NCBI GenBank assembly: GCA_900553105.1
Contig: USCE01000046.1
Coordinates: forward strand, 1 to 8,465
DNA from: an uncultured Sutterella sp.
Lineage (GTDB): Bacteria > Pseudomonadota > Gammaproteobacteria > Burkholderiales > Burkholderiaceae_F
Direction: 5' to 3'
DNA length: 8,465 nucleotides
Shown: piece after piece, positions 1 through 6,253 of the stretch
Layout: the number at the start of each line of letters is the position of its first letter
How positions within the stretch are numbered: position 1 is the first letter of the stretch
The notes under the pieces: generated by a model
Told to the model about the DNA's origin: nothing
What the model saw: the letters and a program-made list of their open reading frames with translations, nothing else
The model's database searches: none
Position numbers and translations under genes: made by a program

Positions 1-427
1 GGATAATCTGTGTGTAAGGAGGTGAAGCCGGCTGTGTTTGAGCAATGTTGTCCGGTGCCAGTCTACCTTCAATCCAATAAGGCAAACCCTTGACAGGTAC
101 CGCAAAACCTAGGGTCTGCCGCATGAGCGCATCGAGATCTGCAGCCGTGATTTTATCGTAACCCAAGGTTTCAACAGAGGCGTAAGTTTGCGTTTCTTCA
201 ATGCGAGCAATCACGTTACCCAATGCAGTCTTTAAATCCAGTACGGTGTGGGACGAATCGCTCGTGAGTTCAAAATGGCCCGATTGATGCTCTTCTTGAG
301 AGGGGGATTGGGCAGAAAGGGAAAATCGACCTCCCCAGCTTTGTTCAAGTTCAGGGGTCGACATGCTTACGCAACCGACAAGCGTAAGACTGGAAACGGT
401 AAGCAAGACTAAGTGCTTAATTTGCAT
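1..427 (-). CDS. lolB: Outer-membrane lipoprotein insertion receptor LolB, C-terminus cut off by the window edge
   Basis: LolB accepts lipoproteins from the periplasmic carrier LolA and inserts them into the outer membrane, where it is itself anchored as a lipoprotein. The 142 visible codons, translated from the minus strand, begin MQIKHLVLLT and carry a lipoprotein signal with lipobox L-V-G-C, so Cys19 should be the acylated residue; the next residue is Val, not the Asp inner-membrane retention signal. The mature part shows LolB family landmarks: GRFSLSA, a GHFEL strand, ALGNVIARI, and the late motif VKGLPYWIEGR. An AAAGGG ribosome site at 433-438 precedes the ATG. The gap to the upstream TPR gene is only 15 bp, implying cotranscription. 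In related bacteria ispE and prs usually follow, which cannot be checked here. E. coli LolB has about 207 residues, so roughly a third is missing because of the edge, not a mutation. Confidence 0.9.
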   Translation of the reverse strand, partial: MQIKHLVLLTVSSLTLVGCVSMSTPELEQSWGGRFSLSAQSPSQEEHQSGHFELTSDSSHTVLDLKTALGNVIARIEETQTYASVETLGYDKITAADLDALMRQTLGFAVPVKGLPYWIEGRLAPDNIAQTQPASPPYTQII

Positions 428-442
428 AGTGACCCTTTACTA

Positions 443-2158
443 TTAAAAGCGCATATTGAGTCGATCAAGAAGAACATTGAGCTCTTCGTCCCGAGGATCT
501 TTTTGTAAAAGCGCCCGCGCAAGCGTTAAGGCTTGCGGTGTCATTCCTTGACACTGATAGACCTCAATTAGGTGCATTAAGATTTCTTTGTCTTTTAAGA
601 GTGTGGCGGCTTTCTCTAAAAACACTCGCGCTTGCGTTAAATCGCCGGCGCGGAAGTAGTACCATCCCATTGAGTCCAGATAAGCGGCATTGTTCGGTTT
701 GGCAGCAAGCGCTTTTTCAATAAAAATCTTTGCTTGATCAAGTTTCATGTTGTTGTCAACCCAAAGATAGCCCAACGTGTTGTAAAGGTCGATCTCTTCA
801 GGGGCAAGCTCAATAGCTTTAAGCAGATACTTTTCAGCTTCGCCTATGCGATTAAGTCTTTCGGCAATAATGGCGCTTTGGAAAAGCAATGCGGTATTGT
901 TCTGGTCTAATTCAAGCGCTTTACGAATGGCACGATAGACATCATTGAATCGGCCGGCATCGAAGTAAATTTGCGCTTCTTTATGTTGAAAATCCAGTTG
1001 CAGCCGTTTATCAACTTTGGTATTGCGAAGCACTTTTACGGCTTGTTCAATTTTGTTTTGCTCGGCTAATGTTTGAGCTAAGAATAGACGAGCCTGCGGG
1101 TAAAATTCGCTACTTTCATCGACACTTTCAAACCATTCTTGAGCGGCGGCATAGTGCTTGCGACGTGAGTCGAGCATGCCCAGAGATAAGTACACCTGGG
1201 GCAGGCGATCAAGCATAACATTTTGTTCTTTTGCTAAACGCTCAAAAAGCAAAAGATAGCGCTTTGTTTCGGTATCTAGCCCGACCGAGTCACTGACAGT
1301 GGCCAGTGTAAATGCAAAAGAGGGAATGTTTTGTGCGTAGCTGTCTAAAACCAAGATTTGCTTTTGAACTCCTTCCTTGTTGTGATTGCGAGCATACGCT
1401 TTCGCAAGGCCTAAATGCACGTCAAAGTTTTGAGGATGCTTTTTCACAAATGCTTCCAATTTTGCGATGGCCTCTTTGGGGTTTTGTTCAAAGACCGCAT
1501 CGGCAAATTCAAGCACGGCAGAGGAGTTATTGGGCATATCGTTGAGAGCACGTTGGGCAAATTTTTGAGCATTTGTCTTGTCACCCGTGCGACGATAAAG
1601 CTTGGCCAAGACAAGGGCCGCTTCTGCTTTGTTTTGACAGAGAGCAGCAAGGGGTTCGACAAACGCAAGAATGTTTGCTGGCGATTGACCGCTTAACTCA
1701 CATTGAAGTCCCATCCCTTGAAAATACTTCATACGCTCGTTGGCGTTTTGGGTATTTTTTAAAAATGTTTGGGCTCTTTCAGCTAGCTGGGGCGTCAGTT
1801 TGCCAAGGCGCATCTCAGAAAGCATGGCAGAAAGTTCAGAATCGGTGTCGCTGGGATCAATGCTTTTCCAAAGTTTAGCGGCCTCTAACGCATTGTCATA
1901 CGCACGAGCGCCGTCGGCAATTTGAAAGGCGCGTTGAGCCAGTCTCGGGTCTTTAGTCGTACGCGCAATATGCATATAGGTTTGATAGGCCGTTGCGGGG
2001 TCATTGCGACGAAGCGCGAACTCCGAGGCCATAATTTGGTAGAGCAAATCCCCAGTTAATTCAACGTTAGGTAATGTTTGTACTGCCTGAGAGGGCATGC
2101 ATGCAGCCGCCATCAAGACAAAACTTAACCTTTTTAAAGACTGTAACTTCAAAGACAT
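443..2158 (-). CDS. Secreted tetratricopeptide-repeat protein upstream of lolB
   Basis: This 571-residue protein is built almost wholly of TPR-like helical repeats and probably acts as a periplasmic or envelope-associated scaffold; its exact role is not known to me. Residues 1-25 form a signal peptide (two Lys/Arg patches, then a hydrophobic run) with a likely cleavage site after S-Q-A25. A Cys at 20 gives only a poor lipobox (A-A-A-C). The N-terminal module around residues 30-110 (LTGDLLYQIMASEFALRR, then DPRLAQRAFQIA) and the C-terminal repeats around 460-535 (NTLGYLWVD, DSMGWYYFRAG at 495-505, then LMHLIEVY) match the TPR family found beside lolB in Betaproteobacteria. The start is chosen because it gives the signal peptide, although no good Shine-Dalgarno precedes it. 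It lies 15 bp upstream of lolB on the same strand, so a link to lipoprotein sorting is plausible but inferred only from position. Confidence 0.85.
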   Translation of the reverse strand: MSLKLQSLKRLSFVLMAAACMPSQAVQTLPNVELTGDLLYQIMASEFALRRNDPATAYQTYMHIARTTKDPRLAQRAFQIADGARAYDNALEAAKLWKSIDPSDTDSELSAMLSEMRLGKLTPQLAERAQTFLKNTQNANERMKYFQGMGLQCELSGQSPANILAFVEPLAALCQNKAEAALVLAKLYRRTGDKTNAQKFAQRALNDMPNNSSAVLEFADAVFEQNPKEAIAKLEAFVKKHPQNFDVHLGLAKAYARNHNKEGVQKQILVLDSYAQNIPSFAFTLATVSDSVGLDTETKRYLLLFERLAKEQNVMLDRLPQVYLSLGMLDSRRKHYAAAQEWFESVDESSEFYPQARLFLAQTLAEQNKIEQAVKVLRNTKVDKRLQLDFQHKEAQIYFDAGRFNDVYRAIRKALELDQNNTALLFQSAIIAERLNRIGEAEKYLLKAIELAPEEIDLYNTLGYLWVDNNMKLDQAKIFIEKALAAKPNNAAYLDSMGWYYFRAGDLTQARVFLEKAATLLKDKEILMHLIEVYQCQGMTPQALTLARALLQKDPRDEELNVLLDRLNMRF

Positions 2159-2177
2159 AAAACAGTTTCAAAAAAAT

Positions 2178-2204
2178 GTGTGCACGATATGCGCTGTAGC
2201 ACAC
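2178..2204. repeat. Inverted repeat GTGTGC-N15-GCACAC in the mutY/TPR divergent gap
   Basis: Two perfect 6-bp inverted arms occupy 2178-2183 and 2199-2204, separated by 15 bp. The right arm ends one base before the TATAAT box at 2206-2211, so the repeat would sit across the -35/-10 spacer of a mutY promoter and within the leader of the divergent TPR transcript. The spacing suits a dimeric repressor bound to adjacent helical turns, or a weak RNA stem. The arms are short, so chance cannot be excluded. I do not recognise a known operator in it. Confidence 0.35.
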
Positions 2205-2205
2205 T

Positions 2206-2211
2206 TATAAT
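2206..2211 (+). promoter_or_regulatory. Candidate sigma-70 -10 box for mutY
   Basis: A perfect TATAAT lies in the gap between the divergent TPR gene and mutY, about 50 bases before the preferred mutY start. That would put transcription start near 2218 and give a leader of about 45 nt. No convincing TTGACA-like -35 is visible 16-19 bp upstream, and there is no TGn extension. The assignment therefore rests on the -10 match and position alone. Confidence 0.45.
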
Positions 2212-2262
2212 GGTCGATTGCGACAATTGTACTGTTAATTCTTTTTGGTTTTGTTTCGGAAA

Positions 2263-3312
2263 GTGACCGCATCTAAACACAATTTCTCAAAAACACTGAT
2301 TACTTGGCAAAAAGAGCATGGTCGACACGATATGGCTTGGCAGATTCGTGACCCGTACGCGCGTTGGATTTCGGAAATCATGTTGCAACAAACACAGGTG
2401 GCTACTGTTCGCGAGTACTACGACCGCTTTATAGCCCGCTTTCCCAGCGTGGAATCGCTTGCCGCGGCTAAGCTCGATGAGGTGATGCAACTGTGGGCTG
2501 GTCTTGGTTACTACACAAGGGCTAGAAACCTTCACATGGCCGCCCAGGTAATTGTGTCTGACTGGCAGGGAAAATTTAAGCATTTTCGTGCTGATTGGGA
2601 AGCATTGCCTGGCATCGGTCGCAGTACGGCAGCGGCTATTGTCGCTTTTAGTTTTGGAGCAAAGGAAACCATTCTTGACGGCAATGTCAAACGGGTATTG
2701 ATGCGCTATTTTGCAATCCAGGCAACGACAGATGATGCAGCTGTCGTCAAGAAACTTTGGACGCTTGCAGAAAGTCTTTTGCCCAACGAAGACATCGAAG
2801 CGTATATCCAGGGATTGATGGATTTGGGGGCAACAGTTTGTACAAGAGTGCCGGCGTGCGATAAATGTCCTTTTAACGCTGATTGTATGGCACTGGCTAT
2901 AGGCAAAGAACGGGAGATTCCTTTCCCGAAAATGCGCCGAGAGCGGCCGCTAAAACATGCCGTCTTTTTTCTTATTTGGGACGACGATGCGGTATTTTTG
3001 CAAAAGCGAAACCAAAAAGGTGTTTGGCAAGGACTGTTTTCACTGCCGCAAAACGACGGTGAGTGTTCGGCGGACGATTGCGAAGACCTAGTGCGATCAT
3101 GGGGATTCGATGTCAGAAATACCCGAGAGCTGCCTGATATCGCTCATGATTTTTCTCACTATCGACTTTTAATGCACCCTATTGCTGTACGAGTTCGGGC
3201 ACGAACGTGCAAAATTGATGGTCAATGGTTCGATGCACAGGAGTTGGACCTAATCGGCATGCCAGCTCCAGTGCAGACGTTACTGACGGAGTTTTTCGCT
3301 CACTCGCTTTGA
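2263..3312 (+). CDS. mutY: Adenine DNA glycosylase MutY
   Basis: MutY removes adenine mispaired with 8-oxoguanine, preventing G:C to T:A mutation. Numbered from GTG 2263 (349 residues; E. coli MutY has 350), the catalytic domain shows Glu38 in ISEIMLQQTQVATV, the helix-hairpin-helix LPGIGRSTA (115-123), catalytic Asp139 in ILDGNVKRV, and four iron-sulfur Cys at 193, 199, 202 and 208. A NUDIX-like lesion-recognition domain follows (AVFFLIW near 233, GVWQGLFSLP at 253-262), with the F-S-H loop at 297-299. Cys193 and Cys199 are five residues apart rather than the usual six. The start is uncertain: no ATG exists before the conserved core, TTG codons at 2245 and 2251 are alternatives, and the only purine-rich stretch (GGAAA) lies very close to the GTG. 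I prefer GTG because it reproduces the E. coli N-terminus in length and pattern (M-T-A-S versus M-Q-A-S). Its 3' end overlaps convergent rapZ by 13 bp. Confidence 0.96.
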   Translation: MTASKHNFSKTLITWQKEHGRHDMAWQIRDPYARWISEIMLQQTQVATVREYYDRFIARFPSVESLAAAKLDEVMQLWAGLGYYTRARNLHMAAQVIVSDWQGKFKHFRADWEALPGIGRSTAAAIVAFSFGAKETILDGNVKRVLMRYFAIQATTDDAAVVKKLWTLAESLLPNEDIEAYIQGLMDLGATVCTRVPACDKCPFNADCMALAIGKEREIPFPKMRRERPLKHAVFFLIWDDDAVFLQKRNQKGVWQGLFSLPQNDGECSADDCEDLVRSWGFDVRNTRELPDIAHDFSHYRLLMHPIAVRVRARTCKIDGQWFDAQELDLIGMPAPVQTLLTEFFAHSL

Positions 3313-4196
3313 GTCATCTCTTTAACGGGCTTCTTGCTTTGCCCAATGATGCGATGGCGAAGTGTTACAGATTCATTTTGCTTGCTGAAATATTTTGCAA
3401 GAGTCTCGGCAACGTAGACCGAGCGATGCTGGCCGCCTGTGCACCCGATGGCAACCGTTAAATAGTGGCGGTTAGTGGCCTTGTAGCTCGGCAACCATTT
3501 TTCAATGAAATTCTCGATGTCGCTTACCATCTCATTGACCGAGCTTTGACTTTGCATATAGTCAATAATTGGTTGGTCCCGACCCGTCAGAGGACGAAGT
3601 TGAGGATCGTAATAGGGATTGGGAAGGTTGCGCACGTCAAAGACGAGGTCGGCGGCAACCGGGATGCCGTGCTTGTAGCCGAACGACTCAAACGTCAGTG
3701 TTAAATCTGCATGGGGCGTATCGGCAAATTCCTTTACCCAAGTTCGAAGTGTGTTGCTTTGTAAGCGCGTTGTATCAAGCACTAGGGCGGGCAGGGTAAA
3801 GTTTTCTAAAAGCTCCTTTTCCTTTTCGATGACTTCAGAGAGTGTGACTTTTTGACCGTCGTCCGTCAATCTAAGGGTCAAAGGATGACGGCGACGCGTT
3901 TCCGAGAAGCGTTGGATGAGTTCGTCAGTTGAGGCGGTCAAGAACAAAATCTTAACGTCCCAGCCTTGCGCTTTGAGTTCTTTTAGCAGGACATCGGGGT
4001 CTTGTGCGCGTGTGAAATCACTTCTAGCATCAATAGCAAAAGCCACGAACTCTTGACTTTCGCGGAGAGCATTGGCCACTGGGACGATGAATGATAAGGG
4101 AAGATTGTCAATGCAATAATATCCGCTATCTTCTAATTGACGAATCGCAACGGATTTTCCCGAGCCCGATAAACCAGTGACGATGATGAGTTTCAT
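3300..4196 (-). CDS. rapZ: RNase adapter / nucleotide-binding protein RapZ (YvcJ/YhbJ family)
   Basis: In E. coli RapZ binds small RNAs GlmY and GlmZ and directs RNase E to GlmZ, tuning GlmS and so amino-sugar supply for the envelope; its Betaproteobacterial targets are not established. The 298-residue product has the Walker A GLSGSGKS (8-15), the YYCIDNLP motif just after it, an R-R-x-H-P-L element, the central FESFGYKHGIP and VFDVRNLPNPYYDP motifs, and the C-terminal VAIGCTGGQHRSVYVAE block. The tail after HRHR-like residues (GQSKKPVKE) is slightly longer than in E. coli (284 residues) and is only modestly basic. Start ATG 4196 is chosen because it places MKLIIVTG directly before Walker A and follows GGGGAAG at 4201-4207; an upstream TTG at 4247 would add 17 unrelated residues. 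It follows ptsN after 63 bp, the position where hprK often lies in relatives. Confidence 0.96.
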   Translation of the reverse strand: MKLIIVTGLSGSGKSVAIRQLEDSGYYCIDNLPLSFIVPVANALRESQEFVAFAIDARSDFTRAQDPDVLLKELKAQGWDVKILFLTASTDELIQRFSETRRRHPLTLRLTDDGQKVTLSEVIEKEKELLENFTLPALVLDTTRLQSNTLRTWVKEFADTPHADLTLTFESFGYKHGIPVAADLVFDVRNLPNPYYDPQLRPLTGRDQPIIDYMQSQSSVNEMVSDIENFIEKWLPSYKATNRHYLTVAIGCTGGQHRSVYVAETLAKYFSKQNESVTLRHRIIGQSKKPVKEMTQSE

Positions 4197-4200
4197 GACA

Positions 4201-4207
4201 CTTCCCC
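4201..4207 (-). promoter_or_regulatory. Ribosome binding site deciding the rapZ start
   Basis: The minus strand reads GGGGAAG here, four bases before ATG 4196. No such signal lies before the upstream TTG at 4247, so this site favours the shorter product beginning MKLIIVTG, which also matches RapZ family N-termini. Confidence 0.6.
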
Positions 4208-4235
4208 AGTAAGCGAAAAAGAAATGATCGTCTGT

Positions 4236-4241
4236 ATTGTA
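4236..4241 (-). promoter_or_regulatory. Weak candidate -10 box in the ptsN-rapZ gap
   Basis: The minus strand reads TACAAT, five of six matches to the consensus -10, in the 63-bp gap upstream of rapZ. It would give rapZ its own leader of about 30 nt. The -35 region 17 bp upstream (CTTAAT) is poor, so rapZ may simply be read through from ptsN. Confidence 0.2.
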
Positions 4242-4259
4242 CGGCAAGAATGCTGTTAA

Positions 4260-4868
4260 TTAAGATTCGTTTTCAACAGCGGCTACAACAAGAGACTTAT
4301 TTTCTTCATCAAGCTCTGAGTGGTGGGCTCTGACCTCTTCATTGAGCAGATCCCACTCTTTATCGAGTTTGTCTTCAATGGTTTCGGAATCTATACGCTT
4401 CGGGGCTCGCCAATCTAATATGAGCGAGCAAACTTCGACGCTGTTGGCTGCATGGCGCAATTTTTCGCAAAAAGTACGATCCTTAAGCATCGCAATACAC
4501 TCACGCAACAAGGGCAGGTATTCGTCATCGTTTTCAGTCATCGGAACGATGAGGAAAAAGAATAGATCAACAGGTTTGTTGTCGTAGGGCGTTGGGTCAA
4601 TCGGAATCGGCCGTTGTAAAATGGCGACAACGGCCATTGGTTGTTTCAGGCCTTTGATTCGGCAATGTGGCAAGGCAACTCCGCCCCCGAGAGCATTATT
4701 GCCGAGTCTTTCGCGTGCGTATAAAGCCTCAAAAACATCATTGTGCGGCATACCCGAGAGTTGAAAAAGCAGACTGGCTTCTTCAAAGACTCGTTTTTTC
4801 GTTGGCCGTTGCATCGAGTTCATAAAAAGAATACTCGATGAACTCAAGCAAGCAATGATGCGGTTCAT
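4260..4868 (-). CDS. ptsN: Nitrogen-PTS EIIA component (EIIA-Ntr, PtsN) with acidic C-terminal extension
   Basis: EIIA-Ntr is the last phosphoacceptor of the nitrogen phosphotransferase chain (PtsP, then NPr or HPr, then PtsN). It regulates by binding partners such as potassium transport proteins or kinases and transports no sugar. The 202-residue product has the PTS EIIA type-2 fold signature: KKRVFEEASLLF near 24-35, ALYARERLG at 48-56, and the active-site block GGGVALPHCRI with phosphorylatable His68. Strand motif PVDLFFFLIVP (99-109) and helix LLRECIAMLKD follow. The domain ends near W153; E. coli PtsN has 163 residues, so about 49 residues (154-202) are extra, with 15 Asp/Glu against 7 Lys/Arg. 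The ATG at 4868 fits the family N-terminus, but no clear Shine-Dalgarno precedes it. It starts 20 bp after lptB, so it is probably translated from the same message. rpoN and hpf, which often separate lptB from ptsN, are absent. Confidence 0.93.
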   Translation of the reverse strand: MNRIIACLSSSSILFMNSMQRPTKKRVFEEASLLFQLSGMPHNDVFEALYARERLGNNALGGGVALPHCRIKGLKQPMAVVAILQRPIPIDPTPYDNKPVDLFFFLIVPMTENDDEYLPLLRECIAMLKDRTFCEKLRHAANSVEVCSLILDWRAPKRIDSETIEDKLDKEWDLLNEEVRAHHSELDEENKSLVVAAVENES

Positions 4869-4888
4869 AGCAAAAAAGACGGTTTCGG

Positions 4889-5701
4889 TTACATGCGGAA
4901 CCCTTCGCCGAGGTAGACACGGCGCACGGCTTCATCTTGCACGATTTCATTCGGGTGACCGCTTGCGAGCACGCCACCGTCACTGATGATGTAAGCGTGA
5001 TCGCAAATGCCCAACGTTTCCCGGACATTGTGGTCGGTAATCAAAACGCCGATCTTACGATCTTTTAAGAACCGAATAATGCGTTGAATTTCAATTACAG
5101 CAATCGGGTCAACCCCTGCAAAAGGTTCGTCAAGCAAGATAAATTTCGGTTCTGCGGCCAAAGCTCGCGCAATTTCCGTGCGACGACGTTCACCTCCGGA
5201 CAGGCTCATTGCCATATTGGTCCGAAGACGTGTGATTTGCAATTCATCGAGTAGTGCATCTAGTTTTTCATTAATGACGGACTCGGAATATGCTTTGCCA
5301 TTCTCGTCTCGTTGCAGTTCTAAAATAGCACGAATATTTTCTTCAACCGTCATTCGGCGAAAAACGGAAGCTTCTTGTGGTAAGTATGAAACGCCGAGCC
5401 GAGAGCGACGATAAATCGGTAAGTGAGCGATGGATTGACCGTTTAATTCAATTGTGCCGCCATCGGATACAACAAGTCCAACAACCATATTAAAGGTGGT
5501 CGTTTTCCCGGCGCCATTTGGCCCGAGCAGCCCCACGACTTCACCACTTTTGACTTGTAAAGAGACGTCTTTAACTACCCATCGACTGCCGTAGCGTTTG
5601 CGCAACCCCGTCGCCGTCAACGTATTGACGGGGGAGGCCTCTGCAGCTGCTACGTCGGGTTGTAGATTGTTGCTTTCTTGAATAGTTTCGTTACTCGACA
5701 C
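4889..5701 (-). CDS. lptB: LPS export ABC transporter ATP-binding subunit LptB
   Basis: LptB is the cytoplasmic ATPase dimer of the LptB2FGC complex that extracts lipopolysaccharide from the inner membrane and pushes it along the Lpt bridge. All ABC motifs are visible in the 270-residue product: Walker A GPNGAGKTT (60-68), Q-loop YLPQEASVFRR with Gln109, signature LSGGERRR (167-174), Walker B FILLDEPFAGVD with Asp191/Glu192, and switch His224 in ITDHNVRE. The LptB-specific C-terminal RRVYLGEGFRM is present. The start is GTG, supported by AGGA at 5709-5712 seven bases upstream. Compared with E. coli LptB (241 residues), the first 27 or so residues are an extra polar, Ala/Glu/Asn-rich leader that looks disordered. 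It lies 22 bp downstream of lptA in the operon. lptF and lptG are not in the window, and are usually elsewhere in the genome. Confidence 0.97.
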   Translation of the reverse strand: MSSNETIQESNNLQPDVAAAEASPVNTLTATGLRKRYGSRWVVKDVSLQVKSGEVVGLLGPNGAGKTTTFNMVVGLVVSDGGTIELNGQSIAHLPIYRRSRLGVSYLPQEASVFRRMTVEENIRAILELQRDENGKAYSESVINEKLDALLDELQITRLRTNMAMSLSGGERRRTEIARALAAEPKFILLDEPFAGVDPIAVIEIQRIIRFLKDRKIGVLITDHNVRETLGICDHAYIISDGGVLASGHPNEIVQDEAVRRVYLGEGFRM

Positions 5702-5708
5702 GGTCGGT

Positions 5709-5712
5709 TCCT
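5709..5712 (-). promoter_or_regulatory. Ribosome binding site supporting the lptB GTG start
   Basis: The minus strand reads AGGA here, seven bases before the GTG at 5701. This is standard spacing and argues that the extra N-terminal residues of LptB are really translated. Confidence 0.6.
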
Positions 5713-5723
5713 ATAAATCTTTG

Positions 5724-6245
5724 CTATTGACGAGAGCGAGGAGCTATAACGGTTGTCGCTCTACCGCCTTGGCTACCTTGAATAATTGTACGTGAGCGAA
5801 TGGTGTCGTAAACAATTTTCGAGCCTTTGGCACTATCTTGCACAACGCCGTTGACTTCTCGCTCGACAACCGCATTACCCGTCAGTGTGACGATACCGGT
5901 ACGCTCTTCATAATGAATTTGGTTAGCGCGTCCCTTGACCCATTCTTTAATGTTGGCCGCTCGCGGATCTCGTTGTTGTCGGAAGGTCGCTTGAGAACCC
6001 GTAAGGGTGCCTGTGCGGTAACCGTTGGCATTTTCAACCAAAGTCAGCTTTTGTCCCGTCAGACGCATGCTTCCTTGATCGACTTGTACGCGACCTGTAT
6101 AAACAGCGGTTTGTTTGATCTCATCACCTAAAAAATGATCGGCTTGCACTTCAATCGGTTTATCTCGATCACCCGACAATGCCATGGCTTGCGAGCAAAA
6201 CAGCCCAGCGATAACCAAGATAGAAGCTAGATTGACTATTTTCAT
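5724..6245 (-). CDS. lptA: Periplasmic LPS transport protein LptA
   Basis: LptA forms the periplasmic beta-jellyroll bridge that carries lipopolysaccharide from LptC to LptD at the outer membrane. The 173-residue product (E. coli 185) starts with a Sec signal peptide; cleavage is expected after A-M-A22. The mature region has the OstA/LptA pattern: DKPIEVQADHF (28-38), the repeated strand motif YTGRVQVDQGSMRL, VKGRANQIHYEERTGIVTLTGNAVV, and the closing KGSKIVYD with a TTVIAP tail. AGGA at 6252-6255, overlapping the lptC stop codon, gives a good ribosome site for ATG 6245, with only 8 bp between the two genes, so translation is likely coupled. Its place between lptC and lptB is the standard order. 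No anomalies are seen. Confidence 0.95.
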   Translation of the reverse strand: MKIVNLASILVIAGLFCSQAMALSGDRDKPIEVQADHFLGDEIKQTAVYTGRVQVDQGSMRLTGQKLTLVENANGYRTGTLTGSQATFRQQRDPRAANIKEWVKGRANQIHYEERTGIVTLTGNAVVEREVNGVVQDSAKGSKIVYDTIRSRTIIQGSQGGRATTVIAPRSRQ

Positions 6246-6253
6246 AAGTGATC

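Noticed and set aside
538..1925. Several plus-strand open frames of 60-100 codons inside the TPR gene
   Set aside because: All are antisense to a continuous 571-codon protein with clear TPR structure, mutually overlapping and without recognisable domains.
2099..2110. Possible lipobox (A-A-A-C20) in the TPR protein signal peptide
   Set aside because: The -3 position is Ala rather than Leu/Val/Ile, and a standard signal peptidase I site (S-Q-A) follows five residues later, so a soluble secreted form is more likely.
2245..2262. Upstream TTG start for mutY adding six residues
   Set aside because: No ribosome site precedes it and the extra residues extend beyond the usual MutY N-terminus; GTG 2263 reproduces the E. 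coli start. Kept only as an alternative.
3325..3345. GGGC...GCCC possible terminator hairpin just past the mutY stop
   Set aside because: The stem is only four base pairs with a ten-base loop and no following T-run, and it lies within rapZ coding sequence.
4197..4247. Upstream TTG start for rapZ adding 17 residues
   Set aside because: The added segment is rich in aromatic residues and unlike RapZ N-termini; ATG 4196 has a GGGGAAG ribosome site and sits right before Walker A.
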